This document shows, piece by piece, positions 22,675 through 34,599 of a stretch of DNA of 64,000 nucleotides. Under the pieces are notes generated by a model. The model was not told the DNA's origin and made no database searches. It saw only the letters and a list, made by a program, of their open reading frames with translations. Where the stretch lies: contig OX327690.1 of NCBI GenBank assembly GCA_946807835.1, positions 28,862,501 to 28,926,500 on the forward strand. Direction: 5' to 3'. Source of the stretch: Ailanthus altissimus. Its lineage: Eukaryota > Streptophyta > Magnoliopsida > Sapindales > Simaroubaceae. Numbering within the stretch: the stretch's first letter is position 1; each line of letters begins with the position of its first letter. Position numbers and translations under genes: made by a program.

Positions 22675-23889
22675 TTATTGACAGAACGCAATAAGATCAT
22701 CACCAGTATATTCTCCTCCATTATCTGTCCTTAAACACTTGATCTTCTTTTCTGATTCAAGTTCTACCCGCGCTCTGAATATTCTGAAATCTTCAAACGC
22801 ATATGACTTCTTTTTGATTGGATACACCCAACATCTCTTGGAGTAATCATCTATGAATAATACAAAATATCTCGCTCCTCCTAAAGATATCACCAGTGCT
22901 TGCCAAACATCAGAGTGAATCAATTCTAGAATTTCTTTACTTCTAGAACTAGATGTGCTGAACTTTAATCTGTGTTGCTTACTTGTGACACAGTGCTCAC
23001 AGAAAGGTAAATGAACCGATTTGAGCCTAGGAAGTAAATTTTGATCAGAGAGAATCGTTAAACCTCGTTCTGACATATGGCCCAGTTTGAGATGCCACAT
23101 TATCGCTGACTCTTCTGCTGAACTAGTTGATGCAACAGATGCATCTTCTTCCTGCAGTGTTTCTCCATTAAGCATGTACAAATTTGCAACAACCTTTTCT
23201 GCCTTCATTACTACAAGCACGCCTTTGAGAATTTTCATTATCCCATTTGTAATTTGGGTCTTACACCCAGTGTTATCTAATTGTCCCAATGATAAAAGAT
23301 TCTTCTTGAGGCTTTTCACATGTCGCACCTCCTGGATAATACGAACAGTACCATCGTACATCTTCATCTTGATGGATCCTATTCCAGCGATTTCTAAAGC
23401 ATGATCGTTTCCCATATATACAGATCCTCCAGAGGTAGGTTCATATTGATGGAACCATTCTCTCTTAGAGGTCATGTGCCATGTAGCTCCAAAATTCATA
23501 AGCCATACATCAGAGAACCATTTTCTGCTTTCAACAACTGTTGCTGCCTCACTGTATAAAATTTCACCATCATCTGAGGTGCTTGCAATATTCCCTTGCG
23601 GTTTGTCTTCTGCACTTTTCTTCAATCCCCAGCAATCCTTCTTCAGATGGCCTTTCTTGCCACAATGGTAGCACTTGACGTTCTTCTTACTTCTGGATTT
23701 TAGTCTACCATAACTTTGACTTCCACTGGGGCCACGTTCTGTTGATCTACCTCTCATCATTGTCAAAGCTTCTGCTTGCTGCGAACATTCTTGTTTGTCT
23801 TCTTTATTTTTTCGTATTTGTTCTTCTCCTAGTACAGCAGCTGTAACATCATTGAAGACTAAGAAGTCCGTTAGGATATTATTCGTCAA
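22675..23889 (-). pseudogene. Copia element 1: gag C terminus, protease and integrase core
   Basis: 404 codons in order. Zinc knuckle CYHCGKKGHLKKDC. Protease region WLMNFGATWHMTS, in which the active-site triad normally D-S/T-G is N-F-G, so protease is dead. GAG pre-integrase HLKLGHMSERGL with its HHCC-type CEHCV. Integrase core with DVW and CLRTDNGGEY. A stop (TAA, at about 22672) ends the segment in an otherwise continuous frame. Confidence 0.95.
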
Positions 23890-23925
23890 GTTGATGATGA
23901 GTTGATCATACGAATTTGGTAGACT

Positions 23926-24364
23926 TTAAAGTAAAATCTCTGTACGTTCACCTGCCTCTATTTTATGTCCCAAATAAGTGAGTTGGGAAAATAGAGTATT
24001 TAACGTGTTGATGTGCTCTGTCACTGAAGTGGATTCTGTTATTCGAAGAGTATACAATCTTCTTTTTAAGAAGATCTTGTTGTGTAAAGATTTGGCCTTA
24101 TATAGTTTTATGAGAGTATCCCAGATCTCTTTTGCTGTCTTCTTTTCCGCTACACTGGATAGCACGTTATCAGCAAGTGCTAGATGCAGATCAGCAACTG
24201 CATTACTGTCAATCTCATTCCACTTGATATTATTAGTGATATCAGCGGGCCTTTCATCAATTGTTTCTAAGCACTTATTTTTTTCTTAAAATTGCCTTTA
24301 TTTTCATTTTTCACAATGTAAAATTACCTCCATTGAACTTCTCAACTTCGTATTTTGCCGCCAT
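23926..24364 (-). pseudogene. Copia element 1: gag N-terminal part, broken
   Basis: The gag start ATG is at 24364. An early in-frame TGA (about 24312) and a 1-nt shift in the A run near 24285 break the frame. From 24165 it is open again to 23926 in the frame of the rest of the polyprotein (EIWDTLIKLY, LKRRLYTLRI, LNTLFSQL: UBN2/gag_pre family). Another stop at about 23923 separates it from the zinc-knuckle part. Confidence 0.9.
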
Positions 24365-24480
24365 TGCTTTTCACCACGGACTGCTTTCTGCTAGTATCGG
24401 TTTCCACTGTTTTACGTGAATAGTACCTATACGTATAAATAGTAACTGTATTCGTAAATAGTGACCTCCTTCAACCAGAA

Positions 24481-24492
24481 GCTCTGATACCA
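24481..24492 (-). other. Primer binding site of copia element 1
   Basis: TGGTATCAGAGC on the minus strand, two bases inside the 5' LTR edge. This is the standard plant primer site complementary to initiator methionine tRNA. Confidence 0.95.
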
Positions 24493-24494
24493 CT

Positions 24495-24913
24495 TGTTAG
24501 AAAATTGATGGGTGATGCGGGGTCGCAGTTAAAGTAAAATTGAAAAAAATAATGAAAATAAAATAAGACGAATATAAGAGTTTACGTGGTTCGGCTTTTA
24601 GCCTACGTCCACGGGTGAAGACAGAAGAATCTCTTACTATTAGAAATGGAGAATATAAGTATTGTAGTATTTTAGCCTTATAACCCAAAACTCTAATACA
24701 CCCAATTCTCTCAAAAACTTTCTCAAAACTTTTAAAATTCTCTCTAAATTTCTTGTTTTTAGAATGAAATATGAACTGTTAAACTCTTCCTATTATAAAG
24801 AGAGTTTAGCATGGTAGACAGTCAATAAGTGGCTGTCCACCATTGTTGAAATCATTGCTGGCACCGTGTGCCAGCAATTATGTAGCTGGCACACGGTGCC
24901 AGCTAGCACAACA
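24495..24913 (-). repeat. 5' LTR of copia element 1 (right)
   Basis: Partner of 19930-20355, with TG...CA ends on the + strand. It retains the U5 pattern GTGGACGTAGG ... GCCGAACCACGT on the minus strand. It differs from the left LTR by many transitions and a few small indels, so the insertion is not recent. Confidence 0.95.
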
Positions 24914-24918
24914 GTTGA
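24914..24918. repeat. Target site duplication GTTGA, right copy, copia element 1
   Basis: Exact match to 19925-19929. Confidence 0.9.
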
Positions 24919-27900
24919 ATCAATTGCATTTAACTATTAATTACCATGTGATCTTATTAATGATAATGATTGTTTAATTGGATGACTATTCACTAATTAC
25001 GATTTTCTATTGGCGATATATAGTTATATATGTAATACAACAATGGAAGAAACCCCAAATTCCAGAGGCTAACGATTGAGCTGTTATTTCACTTAGTTTA
25101 TTCTTAGAGATAAAATTTGGTTTAGAGATGCATTAATTTGATCATAGCTTGTTAATCAAGTAATAGTAATCGATTTGGTTGAACGGTTGGCTCAGGATGA
25201 CAAACCAAACAAATGAGATCAACCAGCAGCAGCAATGACGCTAACTATCTTAGCATATGGCTTAATTATTGTGCTGATATTTTCTTTCTGATGTTGCTCC
25301 ATGTGCCATCCGTTAACAACGACAAATTCTTATAAACGCTTAAAAAATTATTAATTAGGCAAAAGCTAAACTAAATTAACCAATTCATCTCTTTATGATT
25401 GGCTAAAACCAGATTCAATGGGATTTAAACAAGATCTCGAGTACTAACCATGCGAGTTTACATGCCTCGTGGATCGCAACCATTTATTTTCATATACTTT
25501 CGTTGATTATGGATAATCCACTGTAGTATAAAATAAAAGACATATCAAAGTCCTCAAAATGAAGTGTTTCTTAAAGTTTTTTTCTTTTAAAAGAAAGATA
25601 CAGAACAGGTAAAGAGAAAAAATGAAATAGAAGGCAAGAACTAAACCCTAATTTGAAGCTCATGGTCAAATCAAGAGCAATAAATTCATCCAAGTGTCGT
25701 TTTAAGAGGCAGCATAGTTGACCCCATATGGCTAAGCCACTTGGTGGATTGTCAATGTCACACCAATCAAATTAGATTGGAGAGTTGGCGTATGACTCGT
25801 GAAATGTCCACTGCTTTTACTAGTGGGATTGCTGCATTTTTCTAACTAGACGACTAGGTAATAATTTGCTTCTACAATTAGAAATAATAGTACACGATCA
25901 TTTCAAAGAAAATTTGGCAAACAGAGGACCGAAAATGGATGGATTTTTCGTATACACTAACCATTTTCTGCAAGTTGTTCTAAGTTTTGCCATGGATGAC
26001 ACGCAACATCAGCTAGTCATGGTGCTTCTTCACTGATGGCATAGGCGGCCCCCATCGCCAATCTCTTAGGAAATTGTTTGAAAGCAGCAATGAAATAACA
26101 TTTTGTTGGAGCGCTCTGTAATAGTGTGATTGTGTATGCACTAGACAAATTTGTAACAAGTTGCATGAATAGACATATCCAAAAAAATTCATGCAAATAG
26201 CATACATAATAGATGGACATCGATAGCTTCCTTTGCTTCTAGTTATAAGTTTCTGCTGACACTTAAAAAGTTAAAAACATGATAGGTGTAGTTAAGTTAA
26301 ATCTCATTGTAAGAAACATTTTAACTATATACATAAGAAATTCTTAATGCGAATGTTAATATGTTTTAGAATTCAGATTAAATCTAAATATAGTTCAAAC
26401 TGAGCTTAAAGACAGTATTTTAAGCTATGAAACAACGTATGTCGATATTGTAAACGTATTTATTGGCTCTGATAATTATTTTGTAATTTATTATATAATC
26501 TAATATTAATGCGATATATACATATATAAATTTTTATATATGTTAAGTAATATTATTATATGATATTATTTAATTAATTCATAATTTTTATATAATTTAA
26601 AATATATTATAAAATTTTACTATGTGTTTAAATAATCACATTTTAATAAACTTTATAATTTATTAAAACAAAACTATGCATATACTGCTGACCGACAGTG
26701 GTTGCTATGCAGATTGATCACGTTTCAATAATAACACTTGCAACTTCTCCGAGTTGGATAAATCAGGCACAAACTTGAGTAAGACTCGCACCTACCATAA
26801 GAAATATCGACAAATCCACGCTTTACTCCTTCAAATCGATCGCGCGAGGGATTAATTTGTTCATTTATTTGTGGTTATTAATCTATCGACAAGTCCAATC
26901 CCGAAAGTCGGGGGATTGAATTTGGACACAATGGATGCACTTTTGATGCCCTGAAAAAGAGGGAAGAAAAATAAAAACAAATGGAAAATTTCATCTCAGA
27001 ACTAAAGTTATAGGGTTGCATCTATACGACAACTCCGAAAGATCTCCATTTGATATGATTCGAGCCCCACTTATTTCGATTCGAGTGTAAGTTTTTTGTT
27101 TTTAAAAAAAATTAATATTATTGATAGAAACTTAAGATATTACAAGTTCTACTCTTATATAAGTAAAAAATTATTTAAACAACATAATTCATACATACTA
27201 ACACTCGACTCTAAACTTCTCTAAAAAAAAAAGAAATAAATTAAACCCCCAACCAAATCCCTAAAGGGCACATCTGTCCTCCTTAAGAGAGACTGAGTAC
27301 CTTCCTAAATCTAATCATTGCATTAATTAGCATATGAGAAAATAAACCACTTCTAATATTCTAATAATATTGCACTTTTCAAGTTTTAGTTTTAAAATTT
27401 TAATCTTAATCAATTAAATGATGTATTAAGTAATTTTTAAATAATTAATTTTATAATTTTTAAAATCACTCAATACATTATTTTACTTCTAATGATTTAA
27501 AAAAAATATAATATTACTTGTTGGATATGCCTAATGCCCTAAATCTTAAATAAACCTAATCCTTAAACAATGATCTGGCGATCATAATCATCAGATCATA
27601 TCATTTTTTGGAATTCAAAACTAAGCTTATTAGGCTCAGTCCTACCTTGCCCTATATAAACTTTTGGTAAGATGAACGACCACCACTGTCCACTGCATTG
27701 CATGTATATATATGCAATACAAAATAAACAAGAAATGGGTTATATTTAATTAATCTGAAACAAACTATAAACGATAAATAAAGGGGGAAAAAATTTCTTT
27801 ATCGCCAAAAGCATAGCAGGAATATATTAATTATAATGTCATGAGCATCTCTGTCTGTCCATTTTATTATATGTATACATGATCATAAAGAAAATTTACA

Positions 27901-30900
27901 TATGTATATATTAATTTGCACTAGCTGCTGTTTCAGAGTCATCCGTGACATTAGGGGGACTAAATTTTATTAATTAATCAACATCATAAGTATATAAAAG
28001 TGAAAAGGAGGACATGTCTGTAAGCTGACCATTGGATATTAGAACACACACTTAAAGGATAGAGAGAGCTAGCTCTTTTTTGTTTAATTAATTTATTAAG
28101 AGAGATAAAATCTTCACATGAAAGATTTGCTTCCGAAAACTGACAATATGAACAGATGGACAATGCTGTATATAATTAGAACACCTAACTTTCACTTTGC
28201 TCCCCGGCAGAGTATAAGCAGATATATATATTTTTAAAGAAAGATCTTTTGGTCTTTCACAATAATTAGTTCTATGCAACCAAAATAACAATAATAATTT
28301 GAAGATCTGAAATCTTTAAACCTAAAGAATCAATTGGGTTCCTTAGCATCAATTTGAATATTTGATCCACATCTCTTTGAATTAGGGTTTCTTCTGTTTT
28401 TTTTTTTTTAATTGTCATGAATCTCTATCGATAATACGTAACATATATGTATCTTTTGGGATCATTGGCGGCTTCGTCTATTATCAAGAAGAAACAAAGC
28501 AAAAGGAGAAAAGCTAACTACGTAATCCTAATCAACAAGGCAAGCCCTAAAAATCTATTAGTTACAATATCTACAACTTTTGATTTACACTTGAATAGAA
28601 GAGAAAAAAAATTATATTTTAGTCCTTAATAAAAATGATAATTATTAAAAATATTTCTACTTTTTAAAATATATCAAATACATTCCTATCGTTATAACAG
28701 TTTTGTTAAAATTTTACTTTTTGAGTGTTTTTTTTTTATGATACCCTTAACGTTATAATTGACGAATGATCGACGCTAATTGATCAAGTTAAAGATTGTA
28801 AAATTAATTGAATACCATAATAAGTAATGAAATACCCTCAAATAATTATATAAAACAAAATTAAAGACTATGAAATTATATAAATATCCTTAGGTGAATA
28901 AGAGAAAAAAAATTGAATGTATCTTTAATATTAAAAAAAATTTATTTAGATCTAATTAATTTTAGTAATTAAAATACTTTTATTTGTTTTTTTAAAAATA
29001 CTTTTATTTGCATCATCTCATCGTCATGGACTCCCACTCCCAACAGTATAAAAATTGAGACTGACACTGCATTCTTATCCCTAGATCCTTATCTCTTAAT
29101 TTGATTTTTAAGTCAAGATTATATCTCCAAACAAGATACTAAGCATGCAAATGAAGTTTCGATAAAAGATGCAGAAAGAATTATTTTTCTACATAAAATC
29201 AAAAGTAAAAAAATAATGGTGGGTGATTTGGTAAGTCGAACTTAGCATGAATTTTGCTTCTTTAATTCAACTACACAAATATTTTTATCCAATATTTCAG
29301 ATTTCATGCTCGGTTCTAATATTCCATACTCAATTTAATGCTCCAAGAAGCATGCTTAGGAAACCACCCAAGGTTCTCTCTTATTGGCTAGTTGCTACAC
29401 ACCCATGAGTGAAAAATAAAATTCTGAAGGAGATGAAAGAGAAAATAGAGATAGAAAAGAAAATGAAGCAAAAGATTTATTTTTTTTGGGTTCTTTTGGA
29501 AGAAGATGAAGATAGAAAAGATAAAGATGAAAGGATTCTTTTGGATTTCATCCCTGTTGTGAGTCTATAAATTATACGCCCTTTAGGTGTAGCTCGCTAG
29601 TTTTGGGTGGGGGGAAATCAAATTTTTTAATATTTACCTAAAAAAATAAAAATATGGCCAAAGAATATTTTTGCTCTTCAAATGTAAAATTTTAACAAAA
29701 TTGTTATAACAAATTATTTTGATATTTTTGGAACGTAAGAATATTTTTTATAGTTGCCATATCTATCAGGAATTAAAATGTCATTTCCCCAATAAAAGAA
29801 GAATGAAGAGAATGACTAATAGCTTTCAGCCATCACTTCCATCCTTCTTTGTCCGGTGGCCCTCGACAGTGTTTCCGGTTGGACCGCAGCCAGAAACTCG
29901 AAGAGGATATTCAGTAAATACAAAACGATAGCTTTGCTGCACAAATTTAGCCATCTTTTTCGCACGACGGGGCATAATGGCGCCAATTGAATTCGTTTTC
30001 TCACATATATGGCTAACTCATTGGGGGACCTCTAAATTAAATGCTGTTCCATTTTATTTCTTATAAATGTCAAAATGTTGTTTTCATATCTGTTGCCGTA
30101 AGGAAAAAAAATTCGGTTTTGTATTTAATATGATATTAGTTATTGATAAGAGCCCTAGATATTGATGGTTTAAATTTTAAAACAAACTAAATGGTTTGCC
30201 TGATATTTAATGTATATTTGAATTAACGTCTTCAAATTCATCGAGTAAATTTGCATTCAATAAGGCTATTTAATTATATTTATATGTGAATTTGCGTAAG
30301 AAAAAACACTTTTTAATTCACATATCACATTTATGTATATGATAAATGGTAATTATATTACTCAAAGCATCCTTCCATTTTTTTATTTTTTTTTCTCTTT
30401 GCCACCCTATCAATTTCCCTCACAATCTAGTTGATAATTCAAATGTTTCATGAATTTATACAATTGTAAGTCATATTCCTTCATTAACTAAGTTCTATTT
30501 ATTAGACAAGAATGCATGGCTTTCTATAGTCGATAGAGCTATTCGAAAGTAAGGAAGACAGATTCACCAGTACTATTACTTACATCCTACCACTATGCTA
30601 CAATTATTTCTAAACTTATCATTACTATGGCTTATCTCTTAACATCTTCATTTAGTTTCAGGAGAAAAAAAAATGAAAGAAAGAAAAATCTCTTGAACTC
30701 TTCATGTAATAAGCTCTAAGGGAATTTAGTAGTTCACAACAAAAGGACTAAGGCATAGACACACTTCAATGTTAAAACCCTATTAATTATAGGTTAGTTT
30801 AGAAAAAGTTGAGAGGCTAGAATGACAGGCTGAGCCCCCCTATATAAGCTGTAACTATATTTTCAATATACGATGTTTTGCCTCATCTTAACCTCTCTTT

Positions 30901-31700
30901 CATGAAATTTCTAATAGTGCCCACGATTGTTATATCTAGATAAATTCAGAAGGTACTATAATTAAATCAACAGAGATACCAAGGTGAACAGTTTTCAATA
31001 TTAAAATCCTATGAGTTGTAGGTTAGTTACTTTAGATTAAAATGAGATCTTGGAATGAAACACTCTATGCAGTTACTGACTTACTTCTAATTACCTTTTC
31101 ATGGCTATCCAGATTGAATAATTAATTGTGAAAATATTAAATATCTAACATTAAATATTTAGCTTTAGATCGGACACTATTATTTATTGAGTAGTACTAC
31201 ACATATATGACTAAAAAATAAAATTTATATCTCAATTAATGTGTTATTAATTGGTGATTATTACTTGTCATATCATTTTTTACTTATTATTAATATAATA
31301 GTTATATAATACCAATTAATAACAGATATCTAAAATTTTATATTAATTAAAAACATAATATTACCCTTATTTTTAATATATAATAAACATTTTTATGCAC
31401 ATTTTTTAAATTTTGATATTCTAAATTTTTAGCTTAAACAATATGATACTCATTTATTATTTTCTGCAGATACATTATTGCATCATTTACATGGCGGTTC
31501 TGAATAAATGTTATACAAATATAAATCCAGAAGTTGTAATACCAATTTACCTAATAATGAAGGTGTTTTTATGAAATGTGATAATAACAATCACTTTACA
31601 TAATCTCGATGATCAGCCAAACAAAGAAGAAAACAATTTTTTTTTAAAAAGATTATAATAATGGATGCGAATTGTGCTAGTCGCAGATAAAGAGGGGTCA
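24919..31700. other. Gene-poor intergenic region
   Basis: Only short open frames without family resemblance are seen (for example near 26.0-26.2, 28.1-28.3 and 29.8-30.0 kb). The base composition is strongly AT, with many A/T runs. Two diverged repeats of about 45 bp occur near 30770 and 30990 (both ending ...GTAGGTTAGTT or TATAGGTTAGTTT). No transposon termini were recognised. The last kilobases are distal upstream DNA of the NCED gene. Confidence 0.5.
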
Positions 31701-31918
31701 TAGAGTTGATAGAGAAGAGGGCTCATGCCTCATCTACAAGCCACTGCTGGTATCATGTGTGTTCGTATGTATGTTATGTATGTATGTGCATGTGAATGTA
31801 TACAGGGTGCGGCTGAGTTGTATGCAGTGAAAGAAGAGACGGCAGGGCGTGTGGGGCAAATTTGGCTGAGTAATGTGACAAAGATTTCGTGGTTGAGTTG
31901 ACAGGAAGTGGAAAACGG

Positions 31919-31926
31919 ACACGTGG
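31919..31926 (+). promoter_or_regulatory. ABRE/G-box ACACGTGG, distal, upstream of NCED
   Basis: An exact ACACGTGG core about 680 bp upstream of the NCED start codon. This core is bound by ABF/AREB and other G-box bZIP factors. NCED genes are known to be stress- and ABA-responsive, so the site is plausible; function here is inferred. Confidence 0.5.
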
Positions 31927-32325
31927 GTATGGGCATGACATCTGATCTCTATTTTACAATTATTCATGCATAAATGGGAAAGAGGGCAAAACGCGGAGTT
32001 AGATAGATTCAATGCAAAATATATGCAAAATAATGATAGTATAAGTTGAGCACCAATTAGAGTTGGTGATTTATCACTATTCCTTTTTGTGGGTATAAGT
32101 GTGTCTCTGACAATAACTTTCACTCTTATTGGTCCTTAATTTTAGGACCCCCTCCAATTATAGTTCCCCCAATATCAATATATATATACCTGCGTTGTTG
32201 TGTCATAAGCAAGCAACCAATATAATTTCTTTTTCCTTTTTAAATATTAGGAAAAGAAAAGCCCTTTTTCTAGTCTAGTCCAAGTGTCTAATGTCAATCC
32301 CCCAGTGCCCTTTCCACAAGTAACA

Positions 32326-32333
32326 ACACGTGG
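32326..32333 (+). promoter_or_regulatory. ABRE/G-box ACACGTGG, proximal, upstream of NCED
   Basis: A second identical ACACGTGG, about 275 bp before the start codon and about 90 bp before the candidate TATA box. Having two copies of the same 8-mer fits cooperative ABRE action. Confidence 0.6.
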
Positions 32334-32416
32334 TCATCTCTTAGACGTCTGAGGTGGACCTCTACTAGAAATTAACAAACGTTTATTAAACTCTCTCTTT
32401 CACCATCCCTCAACTC

Positions 32417-32426
32417 TATTTATACT
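32417..32426 (+). promoter_or_regulatory. Candidate TATA box of NCED
   Basis: TATTTATACT about 30 bp before a CT-rich stretch (about 32457-32492) that would form the start of the 5' UTR. The leader would be about 150 nt. A TATATATAAATATA further down lies inside that leader. Confidence 0.55.
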
Positions 32427-32600
32427 CATTTTTCTCTTCTATTTCTCTTCAAAACTCACTCACTCTCTCTTCGTTGCTCTCTCTCTCTCTATATATATAA
32501 ATATACAAAACCAAAAAGAAAGAGAAGAAAACAAACACCAAGCAAATCTTTCCTGCCTTCTTCAATCTGAGAAGTGAGAACAACACCATTCACGCAAGCC

Positions 32601-34430
32601 ATGGCAGTTTCTACACCAACACCCAACTCTTGTAGTTGGGCTAAGTCTCAAATTCTTCACCCTTTCTCTTCATCTTTAGTTGACATGGGCTTCCCATCAA
32701 AGTCCATAAACTTAAAGAAGAAGCCCACTAGCAGTAGAAACATGAAAGTACAGTGTGCTTTACACTCTCCTTCAGTTCTTCATTTCCCTAAACAGCCTTA
32801 TCAAAACCCAGTAATTACCAGAGAGGACTGCTCTGTAAAACCCAACAAAGCTAAAACTTACCACCAGCACCAACTTCCCCAGTGGAATCTCCTCCAAAGA
32901 GCTGTGGCCATAGCCTTGGACATGGCAGAAAGCGCGTTGGTCACACGCGAGCGCCAACACCCACTTCCCAAAACCGCTGACCCAAGCGTTCAAATTGGCG
33001 GCAACTTCGCTCCGGTGCCGGAACAGCCCGTCCGGCACTCTCTCCCGGTCACCGGTACCATCCCTGAATGCATCAACGGCGTTTATCTCCGCAACGGTGC
33101 CAACCCATTATTCGAGCCTGTCGCTGGTCACCACTTCTTTGACGGCGACGGCATGGTCCACGCAGTCACCATTGATAACGGCAACGCCAGCTACGCTTGT
33201 CGTTTCACGGAAACGCAAAGATTGTTACAAGAGAAAGAACTGGGCCACCCTGTTTTTCCAAAAGCAATTGGCGAGTTACATGGCCACAATGGTGTTGCCC
33301 GTCTCTTGCTTTTCTACGCCAGAGGATTATTTGGTCTTGTTGATCATAAACAAGGCACTGGAGTTGCTAACGCTGGCTTAGTTTATTTCAATAACAAGCT
33401 TTTAGCCATGTCTGAAGATGATCTCCCATATCAAGTACGTATAACTCCTTCAGGGGATCTGGAAACTGTTGGCCGTTACAATTTTAGCAACCAACTTAAG
33501 TCAACTATGATAGCTCATCCTAAGATTGACCCTGTTTCTAAAGAGCTTTTTGCTTTGAGTTACGATGTTGTTCAAAAACCGTATCTCAAGTACTTCAAAT
33601 TTTCACCTGATGGGCAAAAATCACCAGACGTGGAGATTCCTCTGCCGGTGCCAACGATGATGCATGATTTCGCTATCACTGAGAATTTTGTGGTGATCCC
33701 AGATCAACAAGTTGTTTTCAAGCTTCAAGAAATGATAACGGGTGGGTCTCCGGTGATTTATGACAAGAACAAGAAGTCACGGTTCGGGATTCTGGGAAAA
33801 AATGCTAAAGATTCAAATGATATTATCTGGGTTGAATCACCGGATACGTTTTGCTTTCACTTGTGGAACGCTTGGGAAGAGCCGGAAACTGATGAAGTAG
33901 TTGTCATAGGATCATGCATGACTCCGGCTGACTCAATTTTCAACGAATGTGACGAGAGCTTGAAGAGTGTATTGTCCGAAATTCGGCTCAATTTAAAGAC
34001 CGGTAAGTCCACGCGCCGCACTATTCTTTCGGAATTTGATCAAGTGAACTTAGAGGCTGGGATGGTGAACCGGAACAAGCTCGGGAGAAAAACCCGGTTT
34101 GCTTATCTAGCCATTGCTGAGCCATGGCCTAAAGTTTCAGGTTTTGCCAAAGTGGACCTTTCAACAGGAGAGGTAAAAAAATATTTTTACGGCGATAGAA
34201 AATACGGTGGTGAGCCATTTTTCTTGCCAGGAGAAGGTACTAATTCTGAAAACGAAGATGATGGGTATATTCTCGCATTTGTTCATGACGAGAAGACAAG
34301 GAAATCAGAGCTTCAGATTGTAAACGCCATGAATTTACAGCTTGAAGCTTCGATTAAGTTGCCTTCAAGAGTACCGTACGGGTTTCATGGAACTTTTGTT
34401 GACTCAAAGAACTTGGTGAATCAAGCATAG
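32601..34430 (+). CDS. NCED: 9-cis-epoxycarotenoid dioxygenase, plastidial (NCED)
   Basis: A complete intronless gene of 609 residues, the usual NCED form. NCED cleaves 9-cis-violaxanthin and 9'-cis-neoxanthin to xanthoxin, the rate-limiting step of abscisic acid synthesis, at thylakoids. Residues 1-50 are rich in S, K, P and N (transit peptide). Residues 92-120 form the amphipathic helix ([20 protein letters not shown]) by which VP14 attaches to membrane. The four iron-binding histidines are present: H306 (IAHPK), H355 (MMHDFAI), H420 ([11 protein letters not shown]) and H596 (YGFHGTFV). [10 protein letters not shown] (160) and [11 protein letters not shown] (177) are also intact. The ATG at 32601 is chosen because the upstream in-frame codons begin only with GTG. 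Two ACACGTGG sites upstream suggest stress/ABA control. No frameshift or missing residue is seen. The stress-inducible NCED3-like subgroup is likely but unproven. Confidence 0.97.
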   Translation: MAVSTPTPNSCSWAKSQILHPFSSSLVDMGFPSKSINLKKKPTSSRNMKVQCALHSPSVLHFPKQPYQNPVITREDCSVKPNKAKTYHQHQLPQWNLLQRAVAIALDMAESALVTRERQHPLPKTADPSVQIGGNFAPVPEQPVRHSLPVTGTIPECINGVYLRNGANPLFEPVAGHHFFDGDGMVHAVTIDNGNASYACRFTETQRLLQEKELGHPVFPKAIGELHGHNGVARLLLFYARGLFGLVDHKQGTGVANAGLVYFNNKLLAMSEDDLPYQVRITPSGDLETVGRYNFSNQLKSTMIAHPKIDPVSKELFALSYDVVQKPYLKYFKFSPDGQKSPDVEIPLPVPTMMHDFAITENFVVIPDQQVVFKLQEMITGGSPVIYDKNKKSRFGILGKNAKDSNDIIWVESPDTFCFHLWNAWEEPETDEVVVIGSCMTPADSIFNECDESLKSVLSEIRLNLKTGKSTRRTILSEFDQVNLEAGMVNRNKLGRKTRFAYLAIAEPWPKVSGFAKVDLSTGEVKKYFYGDRKYGGEPFFLPGEGTNSENEDDGYILAFVHDEKTRKSELQIVNAMNLQLEASIKLPSRVPYGFHGTFVDSKNLVNQA

Positions 34431-34558
34431 GTCATGGTTTTTTTATCCCTTCTTTTTGTTGTTAGTAAGTTTGTGAGAAATTTAGCAGGGAGAATTTTAC
34501 CTGAGGGATGATTTAGCGGACAGGGTCCCCGGATTCTCCTGAACATTTAAAAAAAAAA

Positions 34559-34592
34559 AAACCTAACAAGCCTTTTGTTTTTTGTTAGGTTT
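34559..34592 (+). other. 11-bp stem-loop in NCED 3' region
   Basis: AAACCTAACAA (34559-34569) pairs perfectly with TTGTTAGGTTT (34582-34592) around a 12-nt U-rich loop, right after an A13 run and about 130 bp past the stop codon. In RNA this would be a stable hairpin in the 3' UTR, or it may help 3'-end formation. Confidence 0.7.
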
Positions 34593-34599
34593 CTTACAG

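Larger units (their letters stand above)
19930..24913 (-). mobile_element. Ty1/copia LTR retrotransposon 1, structurally complete, coding-dead
   Basis: A 4,984-bp element on the minus strand, flanked by an exact 5-bp duplication (GTTGA). It has two LTRs of 426 and 419 bp with TG...CA ends, and a primer binding site TGGTATCAGAGC complementary to initiator Met-tRNA next to the 5' (right) LTR. A purine tract lies next to the 3' (left) LTR. The domain order, gag with zinc knuckle, protease, integrase, reverse transcriptase (YVDD), RNase H, is that of Ty1/copia; the sequence is of the general Tnt1 type. Several in-frame stops, one frameshift and a mutated protease site make it non-autonomous now. 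The polyprotein frame otherwise stays the same from gag to RNase H. Confidence 0.97.

Noticed and set aside
31734..32123. 129-codon minus-strand ORF upstream of NCED
   Set aside because: No domain and low-complexity composition; it lies across the NCED promoter and its ABRE site.
32574..32600. Upstream in-frame extension of NCED (MRTTPFTQA...)
   Set aside because: It begins at GTG, not ATG. The ATG at 32601 is the first real start and gives a normal NCED N terminus.
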